In this document: positions 48,448 through 59,783 of the stretch, piece by piece
How the letters are laid out: each line of letters begins with the position of its first letter
How positions within the stretch are numbered: position 1 is the stretch's first letter
Assembly (NCBI GenBank): GCA_001632425.1
Contig: KV425594.1
Span: 94,007 to 158,006, forward strand
DNA: 64,000 nucleotides
Source: Neolentinus lepideus HHB14362 ss-1
Lineage: Eukaryota; Basidiomycota; Agaricomycetes; Gloeophyllales; Gloeophyllaceae
Direction: 5' to 3'
Position numbers and translations under genes: made by a program
Notes under the pieces: generated by a model
The model's database searches: none
What the model saw: only the letters and a program-made list of their open reading frames with translations
Told to the model about the DNA's origin: nothing

Positions 48448-50051
48448 TTATTGGTATTTGCTGGCTCGCGGACTGTTTAGGTGTTCATATATGGTCTTCT
48501 CGATCTCGTCTCGTGTTTCGATACATCGTGGATCAAAGAACGGAAATAGCTGCATGTGGACGATCGAGCCGATGTTATTCACCGGATCCACGAAGTAGTA
48601 GCTGTTCGTCAGTCCAGCCCAGCCGAAGGAACCTTCTGGTCGGCCACTTAGTGTCTGCACGTCACGTATCGGGGATCAATACAACTGGCACCCTCCGGAG
48701 TCTATAACCGCCGACTTACTGGAGCCTTTGCGACGATGCAACTTAGCAGATTCATTCCTTCCGCATCTATCTTTGCTGTGGATCTCGCAAACTCGGGGAC
48801 ACTAGTGTCCGGCAACCTTGAGTCTATCGGGCTAATAAATCTAGAGGAAGGAAGTAACTTACTCTGAAGAGAAGAATGGCGAAGACGTCTTGTATAGCGG
48901 CCTTGGCACTTTGATTCCTCTTTCAGCAAAGTCATCAGCGAAGGCCATGTCCCATGTCGTCCTTTTCAGGATCTTGGGGTCCTTTCGCAGCACAGCCTGA
49001 AGCACCTTCGCGTACCCTTGCGCGTTCCCGAACAAACACCCGCCAGCGTAATACGCTTTCCCTGGAGGAGGCTGGCCGGCAGTGTGATAGATCATAGCAT
49101 CTGTGGCGTCAAATCGCATCGCAGGGTCGCGAGCATCGGAGCTAGCGTTCCGGACGTGAATGGGGCGCACATTGGACGCGATGGCTGGTGAAAGGTGGAG
49201 GTCGAGCTCCGAAGGCTTGATCCCGAGCGGGTCGAAGAAAATGTCGCGGAACAGCTGTCGCAAGTTCCTGCCTGTAGCGCGCACAGCAAACTGTCCGAGC
49301 CAGTCGGACGCGTGGCCGTACCTGTGGAATGGGTGATTAGAGCGGATCAGGAGGCTTAAATTTTAAATGGCATGCTAGAAGAAGGCGAACTGACGTGAAC
49401 GTGGTCCCCGGCTCCGCTACGGCGGGGATGTCGTAGTCCGAGATATTGCCCGTCAGGTAAGGGAGACTCTTGTGAGGGACACTCCCGTCGCTTGGGTGGT
49501 ACTGAGCCAGAAATCGGTTGCTGCTATGCGGAGTCATATCAACTAGCCGTACGCACCAGTTCATTGGCGAGTGGGTGACTCCACCAATACGCTGCGCCAG
49601 CTGAATGTGTAAGTAGCATTCGAAGAGTGACGCGCGTCTTTTGGTCTCTTAACTTCATGACCTTCTTCTTGTCAGGCCCGATGCCATCAAAGTCCTCAAT
49701 GACTTTGGTGACCAGATGGCCAGATGAAGGTCGGAATTCAGGGAGTACTCGAATAAGCGCGTCGTGACTATCCAGATCTCGCAGAGTCAACCCATAGTTA
49801 TTCAAGCCACGCTCCAAAACATGGAGGACGACCATGGCCATGGTTATTTTAGCGCAGCTGGCTAGCCAACCGGCATGTTCTGGTCGGAACTTTTCACCCT
49901 CTGGAGTATCCGGTGAAGGGACGAGAGCCAGGCCCGACACGCCGTTGAAGAGAACCGCCTCCTTGTCGAAGACAACCAGCTGGAAACCAGGAGCGACACC
50001 ATCTGCCACAGCCCTGTCAAGAACGGCCTGAAGTTTGTTTCCGAGGAGCAT
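48448..50051 (-). CDS. Beta-lactamase-fold serine hydrolase
   Basis: A class C beta-lactamase-like enzyme; fungal members are esterases, transesterases or peptidases rather than antibiotic resistance enzymes. Five exons join in phase. The start is MLLGNKLQAVLDRAVADGV. The catalytic SxxK is S-C-A-K in GWLASCAKITMAMV. The helix RMLLTHSAGAAYC crosses the first intron into SNRFLAQYHPSDG and SLPYLTGNISDYDIP. The second catalytic block is FTYGHASDWLGQF, whose Tyr is the likely general base. C-terminal landmarks are YYAGGCLFGNAQGYAKVL and GSFGWAGLTNSYYFVDPV, where the family has its last active-site strand. The end is HLNSPRASKYQ. No signal peptide, so probably cytosolic. Confidence 0.9.
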
Positions 50052-50117
50052 GAGGTCGCTAGAATCGGGTGGGGAGTGGTGTGCTGAATTGAGGGGCTTG
50101 CTCAGACTCAGTGCCTT

Positions 50118-50486
50118 TTAACGGAAGCAAAGAAGGTCAATTAGTTGGTTGGATAACCCCGACATCAGTCTGAGATAAATTGTCTTCGACTCGGAAGCAC
50201 CATTGCCGGATGCTTCCTGATGGCTAACGATGGCACTTTGGTCGACGTCAGCGGGGTCAAATGAATCGTAAAGCCAACGGGCTATGCGACATAACAACTC
50301 GGGGAGGCTAGTGCGAGTGAAAAACGCTACCTTATTCTTAGCATGCAATTGGAGATTGAAATCGCTGCTAATCACTTGTACGGCGAGCCGCCAGGGGAGA
50401 GAAATGATTGAGAAGAGTGTGCCCATGGAGTCAACGTAATGCAGGTCGATTAAGGAGAGGACGGGGCGTCCAAGGGTCCCTGTCAT
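50118..50486 (-). CDS. Hypothetical single-exon ORF, 122 aa
   Basis: Begins with ATG at 50486 (MTGTLGRPVLSLIDLHYVD) and stops at 50118, 67 bp before the hydrolase start on the same strand. The composition is mixed, with a hydrophobic region (SIISLPWRLAVQVI), but no domain is recognised. It could be a real small gene, a 5' leader of the hydrolase transcript, or chance. Confidence 0.3.
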   Translation of the reverse strand: MTGTLGRPVLSLIDLHYVDSMGTLFSIISLPWRLAVQVISSDFNLQLHAKNKVAFFTRTSLPELLCRIARWLYDSFDPADVDQSAIVSHQEASGNGASESKTIYLRLMSGLSNQLIDLLCFR

Positions 50487-52755
50487 TTTGCTGCAGTATA
50501 TATATCATCGATCTAAGGTTGAACAGATGCGTCAGTGTCTACAATTGACAATTCACCGGGTGGCATCGTTAGAGTTACTACATAAAGGCTAGTCGCTACC
50601 TTATCCCCGCCACTTATGTTGTCTGGACTATGATCCGCACCTAGTCCACTTAAATGCGTCTTCAAGTTTCAGAAGCTATCAGGAACTCATCTAGGTACAC
50701 GGGGACAGCTATATCTTCTGGCCATCATTAAGCTCCATCAGACATCGTCGTCGCGGAAGCACAGGAAGGTACCACTGGTGCCGCACTGACACCAGGATCT
50801 CTGCGTCCATGTCATCGTTATCCTATATCGTACGTGACTGCGCAGGGACTGCGCAGGGCCTGTGTTCCGTTGACCGGTCCCTTTAGTAACCTATAAATAC
50901 TGGATACGGGCCGTATCTTATACACATTAAAGATCTCCTGCAGAACCGTCTCACATTCACTTCGAGAAGTGGTCGCAAGTAACCAAACTTACCTAGCATG
51001 GAGTTGGTGGTCCAGGTGGAAGGAGACAACGGAGATCCGTTCTATCCCATGCAGATTCAAGTTTGGGACATACTCTGGCCTTAATACTTCCTACTATCAT
51101 CCACTGACCTGGCGCGATCTGCAGTCGCAAGGAAGTTACGTTCTGCATATTTCATTCTTCCAGTGAACTGCCTTGGACTTCGGCTCAGGACCGTTGAATC
51201 GAACCCGAAATATTCACGGACAACGACAAGGATAGCGATTCACTCCCTTAGTCCGCCATATTCGGATCACCCGAAGCCATCAGGATCGATGATACGCCTA
51301 AACTTAAGGCCCAAGAGCCAAGGTTCGAAGGATTAGGAATGCACAACAATATCGAGTTATCTTCAACGAAAGGTCAAGTCCTGCTAAGGCAAACGTACCA
51401 TGAAGCTCAACTAGAGGTTGAAATGATACCGTGGCCGCTTAGCCTATTCTGTGATACCCTGTCGAGATCAGCACATGCATCGTCGAGATGATGCAAGGAT
51501 AGCTGACAAGATGCCTCGTCGGCCTCGTACTCTCTGATCCACGGACTTGCGAATCGGCTTCGGTCTCGGCAATGAAGACCAGCGCGCCCGACTCGCCACA
51601 GCCAGGTGGTAGTTTTGCCTAGCAGAATATTGCTCGATTATGGATCTGTCAGTTGTTCTCATCGTGTGGCCACATCAAGCTAAGCTCTGACCGCCCCTTA
51701 TTCCGAGTCAGCAATCGCATGGATGACGAGGACCGCGCACCCTCGCACCGCCGCACAGGTGAGCAGGTAAGGGTTAAGGCTCTGACAGATATCCAACTTA
51801 TAGCTTTTGGCTCGCCGATGCCCACAGGGCTGTTAGAGGTATATCTGTTGCATTCCTTCTACGGTGCCGTGGAGTCGCCCATTGTATAGAAACCACATAA
51901 CGTCTTTCCGCGACGATGAGTGGACTCCAGGGGTTTTCTTCATGTACACGTCCCGCACATCGCCGTCTTCCACGAGTCAAATTTGTGTTCAAGCCCAGAT
52001 CTCCTGGATTGCCCCGCGCAGAGCCGCGGAGCTTCATCTTGCTCGATATTTCAGGCTCTTGTCCGGCACAGTGCGTACATTTCATGGACATCTCATGTTA
52101 TAATCAACTGCTTGCGGGCAGCTTGCTCTTCAGCCTATCGGAATCCTTCTCCCTCATTTGACATCAAAGTGCTATTTCTGGACTAACAATTGCAAAGAAC
52201 CCCTTGAACACAGCGACTCGAATGAACTTCATGTGATAATGTGAAACTTCCGCTGCTTGTTTGACAGATTCGTGGTATCGTACCTGTCGGCCTGTTTGCC
52301 ATCGTCCCGATACTCGTCTATATCTGATGAGTCTAATTCTTATGATATAGACTCATCGTTAGCATCCTGTTCGCCCCGGCCACTCTGCTTCTCTCGGGTT
52401 AGGCTTGACATGTCATCCGCTGGTACCTTTGTTCGACATCCGGTTCAAAATCTTCAAGAGCAGAATTGTTGACAGGTGTCGTATTTATACTGTCGTGACT
52501 TGTGAAGTGAACCCGCTGGTGCTGCCGTGGCATCCGAATCTGAATGTCCCAAGAAAGGGATCAGCATGGCTGCACTCTGGCCACCTGCACCACGACGTTC
52601 ATTTGTAGCAGGAATGTGTATTTGAAGACTATGCACTTACGAGACCACATCGCGAAAGGTATTGTTGTTCAGTGAAGCCTGGTAAACTGATTAAGCGGTG
52701 GCTGACAGAACCTAGTCTAACATAGAGCGAGCGTGAGCTCTTTGACGTTACTGAT
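50487..52755. other. Long interval with possible decayed exons
   Basis: 2.3 kb without a supportable gene. A TATAAATA box near 50891 precedes a 28-codon ORF at 50998 (MELVVQVEGDNGDPFYP). Plus-strand pieces near 51690-52110 and 52265-52320 (RGIVPVGLFAIVPILVY, hydrophobic) look exon-like but cannot be joined. They may be the remains of a membrane-protein gene. Confidence 0.3.
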
Positions 52756-54068
52756 ATGAGCTCCCCCAAAACTGCAGTGCCTACAGTAGCTATCGTTGGT
52801 ACGTCAGATTCTTGCATTCAGTACTGTAAATACACTCGCCGGGTGTAGGCCCGACAGGGTTTATCGGCAACTTCATAACCCCGGAGTTCGTTAAAGCCGC
52901 AAAGGCGAATGAAATCAAGCTGAAGCTATTGACGACCGATGCGAATAAGCCGAAGATACGGAGTCATCTCTCTGATGGTGGAGGCAATGTAACGGCATTC
53001 GGTATCAATTACGATCAGTCCTCTGTACTGGAAGATGCCCTCCGAGGTGTTGATGTCCTCGTGAGTGTGATGGGGGCTGGAGGAGACTATGAGACGAGAA
53101 AGGCTGTGCTGCTTGACGCAGGTTAGCTCTTTCATTCGCAGTCTGGAGCGCTGATTCGAAGGTAATATGCTCTCTGCCGCTGGCGGCAGCTTGCAAAGCC
53201 GGAGTCAAAGTATACTTCCCGTCCGAATGGTATGCTCTCTATCCAGCGGCAACAAGATACGCTGTCTAATATTGCGAGCAGGGGTACCAATCATAACAGG
53301 ACTAAACGATACCATCCGATGTTCAAGTCCAAGAGTCATCACCATCACGAAGCCGAAGCTCGCGGGCTGAAGGTCGTAGCGATATATACCGGACTCATCA
53401 TCGAATTCTGCTTTTGCAAGTGGTTCGGTGAGCCACAGTGTATATGATTTTGTATTTCTAGCCGCTCATTCTTGGGTGATCAAGGTATTGATTCCGCTGC
53501 CAACACTTGGGTCATCCCTGGTACTGGTGATGAGCCCAACGCAATGACGTCGCGAGATGATCTTGGGAAATACGCACTCAGGGCAGTATTTATGTCGCAC
53601 TACGAACCGCAGAAGGTTCCCTCTCACCTGGAGATCTATTCGGACAAAGGGTACAGTAGTCTTATTTCCTTCTGCGGCGTACTTTCTGAGATATTAATCG
53701 TCCAGCACGTGGAATTCATATGCGGACGCAATGGAGAAAGTGGCAGGGAAGCCAATCGAGCGAAAGTATCTCTCTCTCCAGGAAGCGGTCAAGAATTACG
53801 ATGCGGTCAAGGATACACTTCCTCCGCACGTGCTCGGTCCTTTCCTCCCGATTCTGTGTGCCGAGAATGTTTTCAATCACTCTGAGGCGGATGTCGAGCT
53901 TTTAAACTGCAATCACCGGATCTTCAAGCCCAAAACAGTCGCTGCCTACGCAGAGGAGGTAGGAACTTGATTGTGATGATTGTCTTATTTTGGATTCTCG
54001 CTAACGTTCTGGGGTCATTGAAGGTGCAAGGCAAACCGTGGTTCAACTCCACCCCTTGGGGCTCTTGA
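52756..54068 (+). CDS. NmrA-like / isoflavone-reductase-like NAD(P)-binding protein
   Basis: An atypical SDR of the NmrA type, either an NADPH-dependent reductase or a redox-sensing regulator. The start MSSPKTAVPTVAIVG splices to PTGFIGNFITPEF, making the GxxGxxG loop as IVGPTGFIGNF. Then LKLLTTDANKPKI (cofactor-specificity strand), GVDVLVSVMGAGGDYETRK and AACKAGVKVYFPSEW with the conserved PSEW block. After a splice, GLKVVAIYTGLIIEFCF and ANTWVIPGTGDEPNAMTSRD follow. The substrate-side part ends FKPKTVAAYAEEVQGKPWFN and stops with TPWGS. All junctions stay in phase with six internal introns, including one at 53438-53461 that uses a GTGTAT donor. Enzyme or regulator cannot be told apart here. 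Confidence 0.88.
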
Positions 54069-54445
54069 TGGCAAGTACTTGGCGTCAAATGTTACTAGGT
54101 TTTCTCATCCGTGTATGAAGCATTTGAAATAACCAGATCGCATTCGATGCGCATCTATTGTACAACAGCGAGTCCAGTCACTCATCTGAACCGTGCAGAA
54201 TGTTGTACAATGATGTAAATAAGAGTAACAAATAGGAAATATTGCAATTACAGGATGCTAGGATACAGTCGTGACAATAAGATAGACATGACGGTCATAA
54301 ATAACGATACAATTCAAGTGGCGTCGAAGGAGGCGGAGGACCGGGGAAGACCTCGTGTCCGCGTCGAATAATTAGAGCTCGAGCGGCCGGCCGCTGAGCA
54401 GAGATAGATGGACGGTGAATGTCCGCCTGGTATCGTGAGCACAGA
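54069..54445. other. Convergent 3' intergenic region
   Basis: 377 bp between convergent stops. No gene. A GGCCGGCC octamer lies near 54385. Confidence 0.4.
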
Positions 54446-55133
54446 TCATGACCAAGTGATCTCGGATTTGATCTCCTTCCCCGTTATGTCGCATGTTGGT
54501 ACGGAGAAGGGATAGTTCGAAGACTGGACGCTCTTGGTAAACTGGTAGCCGCTCTGCCAGATACTCTTCGCGCTCATGTGGAGCTGAGGAATAACTTTGC
54601 GATCAATGAGCAGCTATGACAAGTCTATGAGCGGCATGTAACGAAACACAGCACATAGGCATTTTACCTGGAGCGCTGCAATAACCCAGTGTCTCGAGCT
54701 CCACCGTCGTTCGTCCTGGATCACATCGATCTCTCTGAAGAGCATGGATAGACCCAGCCCCGAGACATCCTCATCACCAACTTTACAAAGGAATGTCATC
54801 GCCTCTATCCGCTGGTCAGAGTTCATGGTCGGCTTTCCCTCATAAATCCACATGTCGTCTCCGTCCCTGTCGATATTCTTGGCATGATACCGCCATGTTT
54901 GCACCTTCCTTGGGTCCGGGTTTTTGGGTGCAAGAATGAGGGCGGTGTGGAATTTGACATCGTCCCCTTGTGCCCTGCCTTGAGAGTAGTAGGCAATATA
55001 TAACCTATGCTTGTTCGAGCGGTTGGAAGCGGGCTACGTCGGTATCATTAGCGACGTTAAGCACCAAAGGGCACAAAGCACATACCTTAGGGTTAATGGT
55101 GCCGAAGGCTGGATAAAGGGGAGTAGCCATCAT
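54446..55133 (-). CDS. Conserved small fungal protein, 193 aa (DUF6914-like?)
   Basis: Three exons (55086-55133, 54668-55033, 54446-54613) join in phase to 193 residues. The start is MMATPLYPAFGTINPK. The core reads HRLYIAYYSQGRAQGDDVKF, then HTALILAPKNPDP, RYHAKNIDRDGDDMWIYEG and DERRWSSRHWVIAALQ. This pattern (RLYIAYY, HTALILAPK, RHWV) recurs in mushroom-specific single-domain proteins, which I associate with DUF6914; that name is from memory and unsure. The function is unknown. No signal peptide or membrane segment. Confidence 0.7.
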
Positions 55134-57073
55134 CTTGCCAGAGATGTGGATGAACGAGTGAACTTGGCCGACACAGACGACGCGTAAAGTGAGAGAGGAA
55201 TGGGTACCGGACTAGCTTGCTGCATCGTGCTTAAAAGTACGCAGTCATAACTGCTATGAGAAATACGACGTACGTTACGAGAATATAGGAACAAATGAAC
55301 GGCCTGAAGGGGCAGCTATGGACCCTTCCCGCCACATTACTATATATAGGCATCCTCTTGTTCTACAAGGCAGAGCCTCGCACCTTATTGTTAGCCGAGA
55401 TGAGCAGCCCGAGACGGCAGAGATTCTGCGCTCATCTCCACTTTGTCAATTGTACAGCGAAGCCTCGTTGCCCCCGAGAAAGGTGACGCTGTGAACGACG
55501 TTCTATTGTCCTGCTTGACCGAGCGCTGTACTGCGTACCGAGTTAAGAGTGTACATAGGAGTCCACTGGGAAGCCGTTCTAGTCGCTTCCAAGTATCAAT
55601 CTGTACTCCGCGCATCCGCGAAGAAGATATGCCCCAGATGCACCGTCCATACTAAATAGAGCAATGCCTTTGTGCGCAAGGTTTGATGGCATTTCGTGCC
55701 TCAGCAGACCTTAGGTAGTGGAGTGAAAAGCGGGTATTGTGACCGCCAAGGTATTCGAACGAAAGATAGACACAACAACGGCGCAGCAACAGAACAAAAT
55801 AGCTATAGATTGCCCGTGCTGCCGGGCAAGATCATCCGATACGTCAAGATAAGAACTCATGCATCATGGCCGATGTGCAATGTCACAAACATTGCAAAGT
55901 AGTCTTGGTGACTAAGCGCCGTCTTTCTGCCTTTGTTGTCTGAACAAAAGGGTGAAGCGAATGCAATGTCACAGAAGTCATGACCGGACTGCAAGGGAAG
56001 AGCAGCCTCGGCTATATAAAGATGCTTCGAGAATCTTTTCAAAGCCACTCACTTGTAGACGCGGAGGGCCACAGACGTTGTAAGCCCTTGCTCACGGGAT
56101 TTGTTTATAGGTTCTGCATGCAGGGAGTATCTGCGCAAGTCGTATAGATCTGATACCTAACGACCAGCAAGGTCTGGCGTACGAGAAGGAAATTCGTCTT
56201 TTTGTCACTTGTTTTTCTCCTTGCCGCGTATTGGTATAACAGTTCACGCCACATAAGTCATTTCTGCAGCTTGCTCATTCCCGTTCTTGCACCAGCCAGT
56301 CTGGGTATTCTGGATCACAAGTCGGAACGAAACTTTGGGTCGCAATGTATTTGTCCTGCGCGGGCGCGCAGGCGCTCTCGAGTCGATGATTATCGGGAGG
56401 TTCTGAAGCCAATCGAGACGTGTCACAATCTGAACAGCACCACTACAGTTTCGAGGCAAAGAAGAAAGATGGAACATACCGAAAAAACCACGAGCACGGA
56501 CCAGTGTTGTAGCACTCAGCAAGCGAATAGGCTACTTCACCACAGATATCAAGCAGGATGTGGGGGGCATAACAGGCTTATCTTTGATTGGGAAACCCTG
56601 GGCGCCGTATACGCCACCCGTGTATGCCGGTGCCGTCGAAACCAGCACCAAATATCAGAGATTTGAACATTCGAACGTTCCGGAACAGAGACTGATTGAT
56701 GTGGCGCGGCGTCCTCCAAGGAGTGCTTAGACCAGACGTACCAGATTGGACAACGTCTCTGTGTTATCACAGAGTTTCTGTATGATCCATAGTTGGTGTG
56801 TATTCTTGCAAGTTTCTAGCCGCGACAGCCAATTGCAACAGCGAGATAGCGCTAGCTAGGTCGAAGTACCCATAATGAAACCTGACCAATACCGGAGAAT
56901 CCGGCGGACTTTCAAAATGTGGCGTCTATAGTCATCGCCGATACGCAGCCTTCCGTGACAGCTAGTATCCAGACCTTTACCACCACACAGCAGTGCGTAC
57001 AACGACTATTTCTACCCCTTTGGCCTGTACTGAAATAAATTTCCCTTTAGGTTTTCTTTCATCTTACTACTTA
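55134..57073. other. Long intergenic interval
   Basis: 1.9 kb. ORFs of 60-150 codons are scattered in all frames without recognisable domains or joinable exons. No repeat of note. Confidence 0.4.
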
Positions 57074-58018
57074 ATGAGAATCGTATCATCCTTGACTTTG
57101 CTCGTCGCTAGCGCTGGGCTTGGTACGCGCACAAGACTGCGGATTGAGAGATACACTGAGCACTGACGGAATCCTTTTGCTTCACAGCTCTTGAGCAAGT
57201 CAGCGCCAGCCCGATTCGAGTCGTCGTTGTTACCTCACACCAAGAGCTCTCTGCTAGTGGCCCGCTGCGCTTGGGACATGCCGCAGCGAACGCCCACCCG
57301 GAGATCGCTATGGTCAATCGCCCGAATTTCGCTCCCAACTTCGAGGTTCCGGTACCTGCGAATGTGACGCACAAGGCCCATCAGCACGCATGCGCTAAGC
57401 TGCGTCAGAAGGCCATCGCCATGTCCAACGGGATCAGGAAGATGTTCGGGATGCCCCTGATCGAGACACCCGTTCAAATGCACAAGCAACCCCTCCCGGT
57501 GCGCCCTGTTGAGGGAGGAGTGAAGATTATGGGATGGGTCGAAAACGGAGAGCACAAGCACAACTTAGAGCGTCCGGCCGAGCCGGCTCAGAATGGAGAG
57601 GTCCATATCCTGGAGCAAAAAATGCCCGTCATGCGACCTCACCGCGTTGGCATGAGATGTGGCAAGGCGACATTTTTGAGGAGGATCCACCGTGCGCTCA
57701 TGACCCTTGGTCCTTGGGAGGGTCGCGCCGTTGCTTTTGTTCTTGGTAGGCTGAATTTCATCAAATTACAGAGCGATGTTTACTAAGCGAAGCTCTTTAT
57801 CAGGCTGTGGTATCGGTGTCATCTTCCGCATGATATGGGTCATGGCCGTCGTTTCCTACCGCCTCATCAAAGGCCGCCGCGAGCCCGAGGAGTACGACTA
57901 TGAGGTCATTTACGAGACGGATGCAGAGGATATCCTTGTCCCGCCGCCCCAGTACACTGACGAGAAGGTCGCCGCCGTGGACGTCAAGGAGGCGCCTGCC
58001 CCTGCTCCTGAAGCCTAA
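57074..58018 (+). CDS. Secreted/type I membrane protein, mushroom-type, function unknown
   Basis: Three exons (57074-57122, 57188-57745, 57804-58018) give 273 residues. The N-terminus MRIVSSLTLLVASAGLALEQ is a signal peptide. The middle is basic and rich in Pro, His and Met, without predicted structure I can name. Then RRIHRALMTLGPWEGRAVAF leads into one membrane helix, spliced at VL|G, continuing GCGIGVIFRMIWVMAVVSYR. The cytoplasmic end is acidic (EPEEYDYEVIYETDAEDI) and proline-rich, ending APAPEA. The block around GPWEGRAVAFVLGCGIGV recurs in Agaricomycete proteins (from memory), which supports a real family. Role unknown. Confidence 0.8.
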
Positions 58019-59783
58019 TCGATTTCACACATATTCCCCCGCCGCTCCTTTCCCCTTGTACAGAATGTTCTTTGTGATTGATCCTAACGGATACGATACG
58101 GACTAGATTATCCACTCGCCGACCCTGTTGTACTACTTCGAAGTCGTGAATATTATGATGCGTTTCTGGCCCCAGGGTGGCCGGTCTACTTAACAGTGGC
58201 GATTCTAGCGCCCTGAGATTTCATCGCGCTGCAGTTCGATCGCACTGCTACATATCACCAAACTCTTCAGATATTCACAGCAACCGACTGACTCGTTTGT
58301 TCGCTTGCACGATGTATGTGTCGTCCCTACATTAAACGTCCCTAGACCATTATCTCGGTCGCTTGTGCGGTGGTCAACTATGATAGTAAACTTGACGCCA
58401 CCAGATACAATTCAATCATAATAAGCAACATTGTTCAACTTTTGACACTTCAACCAAGTCGAGCAGATACCACTAGTACTGCTTGATGCTGAGCTTCTGT
58501 ATGGTCCCCTCACCGATTCTTCTCGTTGCCCGGTCTTAAACGCCAAGTCTATGGAATGCGTTGCCTCATGCCCAGCCTGTCGACTTGGAAGATACGGGGT
58601 ACTTCTACTTCAAGCTTCAACTTCGACAGTGCCATTCTACGATTTGGGGACTAGCTTTGCAGTCCTCGTTTCGACGGACCATAACGAAGGCCTCGACTTC
58701 TCCTGATACTTACCTACCTGCGCCCTTTTATGAAGTTGGTATGAGCCGCTGCCGCCTGCAACCTACTTGGACGTGAATATGCACCACTCGAGTCATAGGT
58801 CTGTCCGATTTCGTTGGGCCTCAATTCGGACAATTACTTTCTCGTATAGCTATCTTGCAAGGATCCAACCCCACCACCTAGAGTTAAGACATTATGCCCT
58901 TGTGTCTCCTATGGGGTACGCTTCAGACATGTCAATCTGTTACCGACGCATGATCTGCTCGCCGGATTGAAGAATTTGGGGTCCATCATCTTGTGCAATG
59001 TGATCGTGACGAATATTGTTGTCCACCCTTCGCTTGACTGCGGTGGTAGACGCAAATCCATATCCAATTGTGGCCCAGGATTTCTTTCATCCAGTGTCAA
59101 TACACAGAGCTTAGAATGGTGGTCTCTTCATTGACCACAACTTATCACTTTTCCCGTCCATAAATCCAGGCTACAGACATTATAGTTATCAAGGCACGTC
59201 CAGTCTTCTCTATACCCAACCATGCTGGCTCCCCAATGGCACAGTTGATGGATAATGCCCTTGCATCCGTAATTCCGCAAAGGTCTTGACTAGCATACCT
59301 CGAAACACTTATTTCCATTCTTTTCGTGAGTGACTCCACGAATTAATGTCGCAGCATTAACCTGTGTCCTCCCGCAGGTCTATAATTCCTTCTGCTAGGT
59401 CTATACTGCCTTCTGTTAGGTCTCTTCTGCCGGGCACTACGCGCTGCTGGATGTCTTCATCCACCTGCTTTGTCATATAGCCCTTCCCTTGCTTTTGTCT
59501 GCGTCCTGGATCTATTCTAGTCGCCCTCTCTTGCACTTCGACGGGCTCTACTTAAACTCGATTACTCGCCCTCGTGTACGTAGCCCTGCCTATCAAAATA
59601 TACAAATTCAAAATATTCATGTTTGGACCCGAGTGAAGAGCGTCGGCGTGAGAACGGGTACAAACTAGCCCAAGCTTGCCGGATTTTGCCGATCTGAACC
59701 TTGAAGTCAACCTTTCGCGACGCTCGCCCAGGTTCGCCTTCGCTTGCACGCTTACTATCCAACGCGTCGACCCTCCAGCAACT
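58019..59783. other. Long intergenic interval with a short tandem repeat
   Basis: 1.8 kb, no gene supported. It contains the 21-bp tandem repeat at 59376-59435 and the promoter region of the PWWP gene. Confidence 0.4.
59376..59435 (+). repeat. 21-bp tandem repeat, about 2.8 copies
   Basis: AGGTCTATAATTCCTTCTGC plus T at 59376, AGGTCTATACTGCCTTCTGT plus T at 59397, and a third partial copy AGGTCTCTTCTGCC from 59418. Lies about 350 bp upstream of the PWWP gene. Confidence 0.75.

Noticed and set aside
48448..50051. Antibiotic-resistance beta-lactamase
   Set aside because: Intron-containing fungal gene with the esterase-type SxxK and Tyr layout; fungal members are hydrolases or transesterases.
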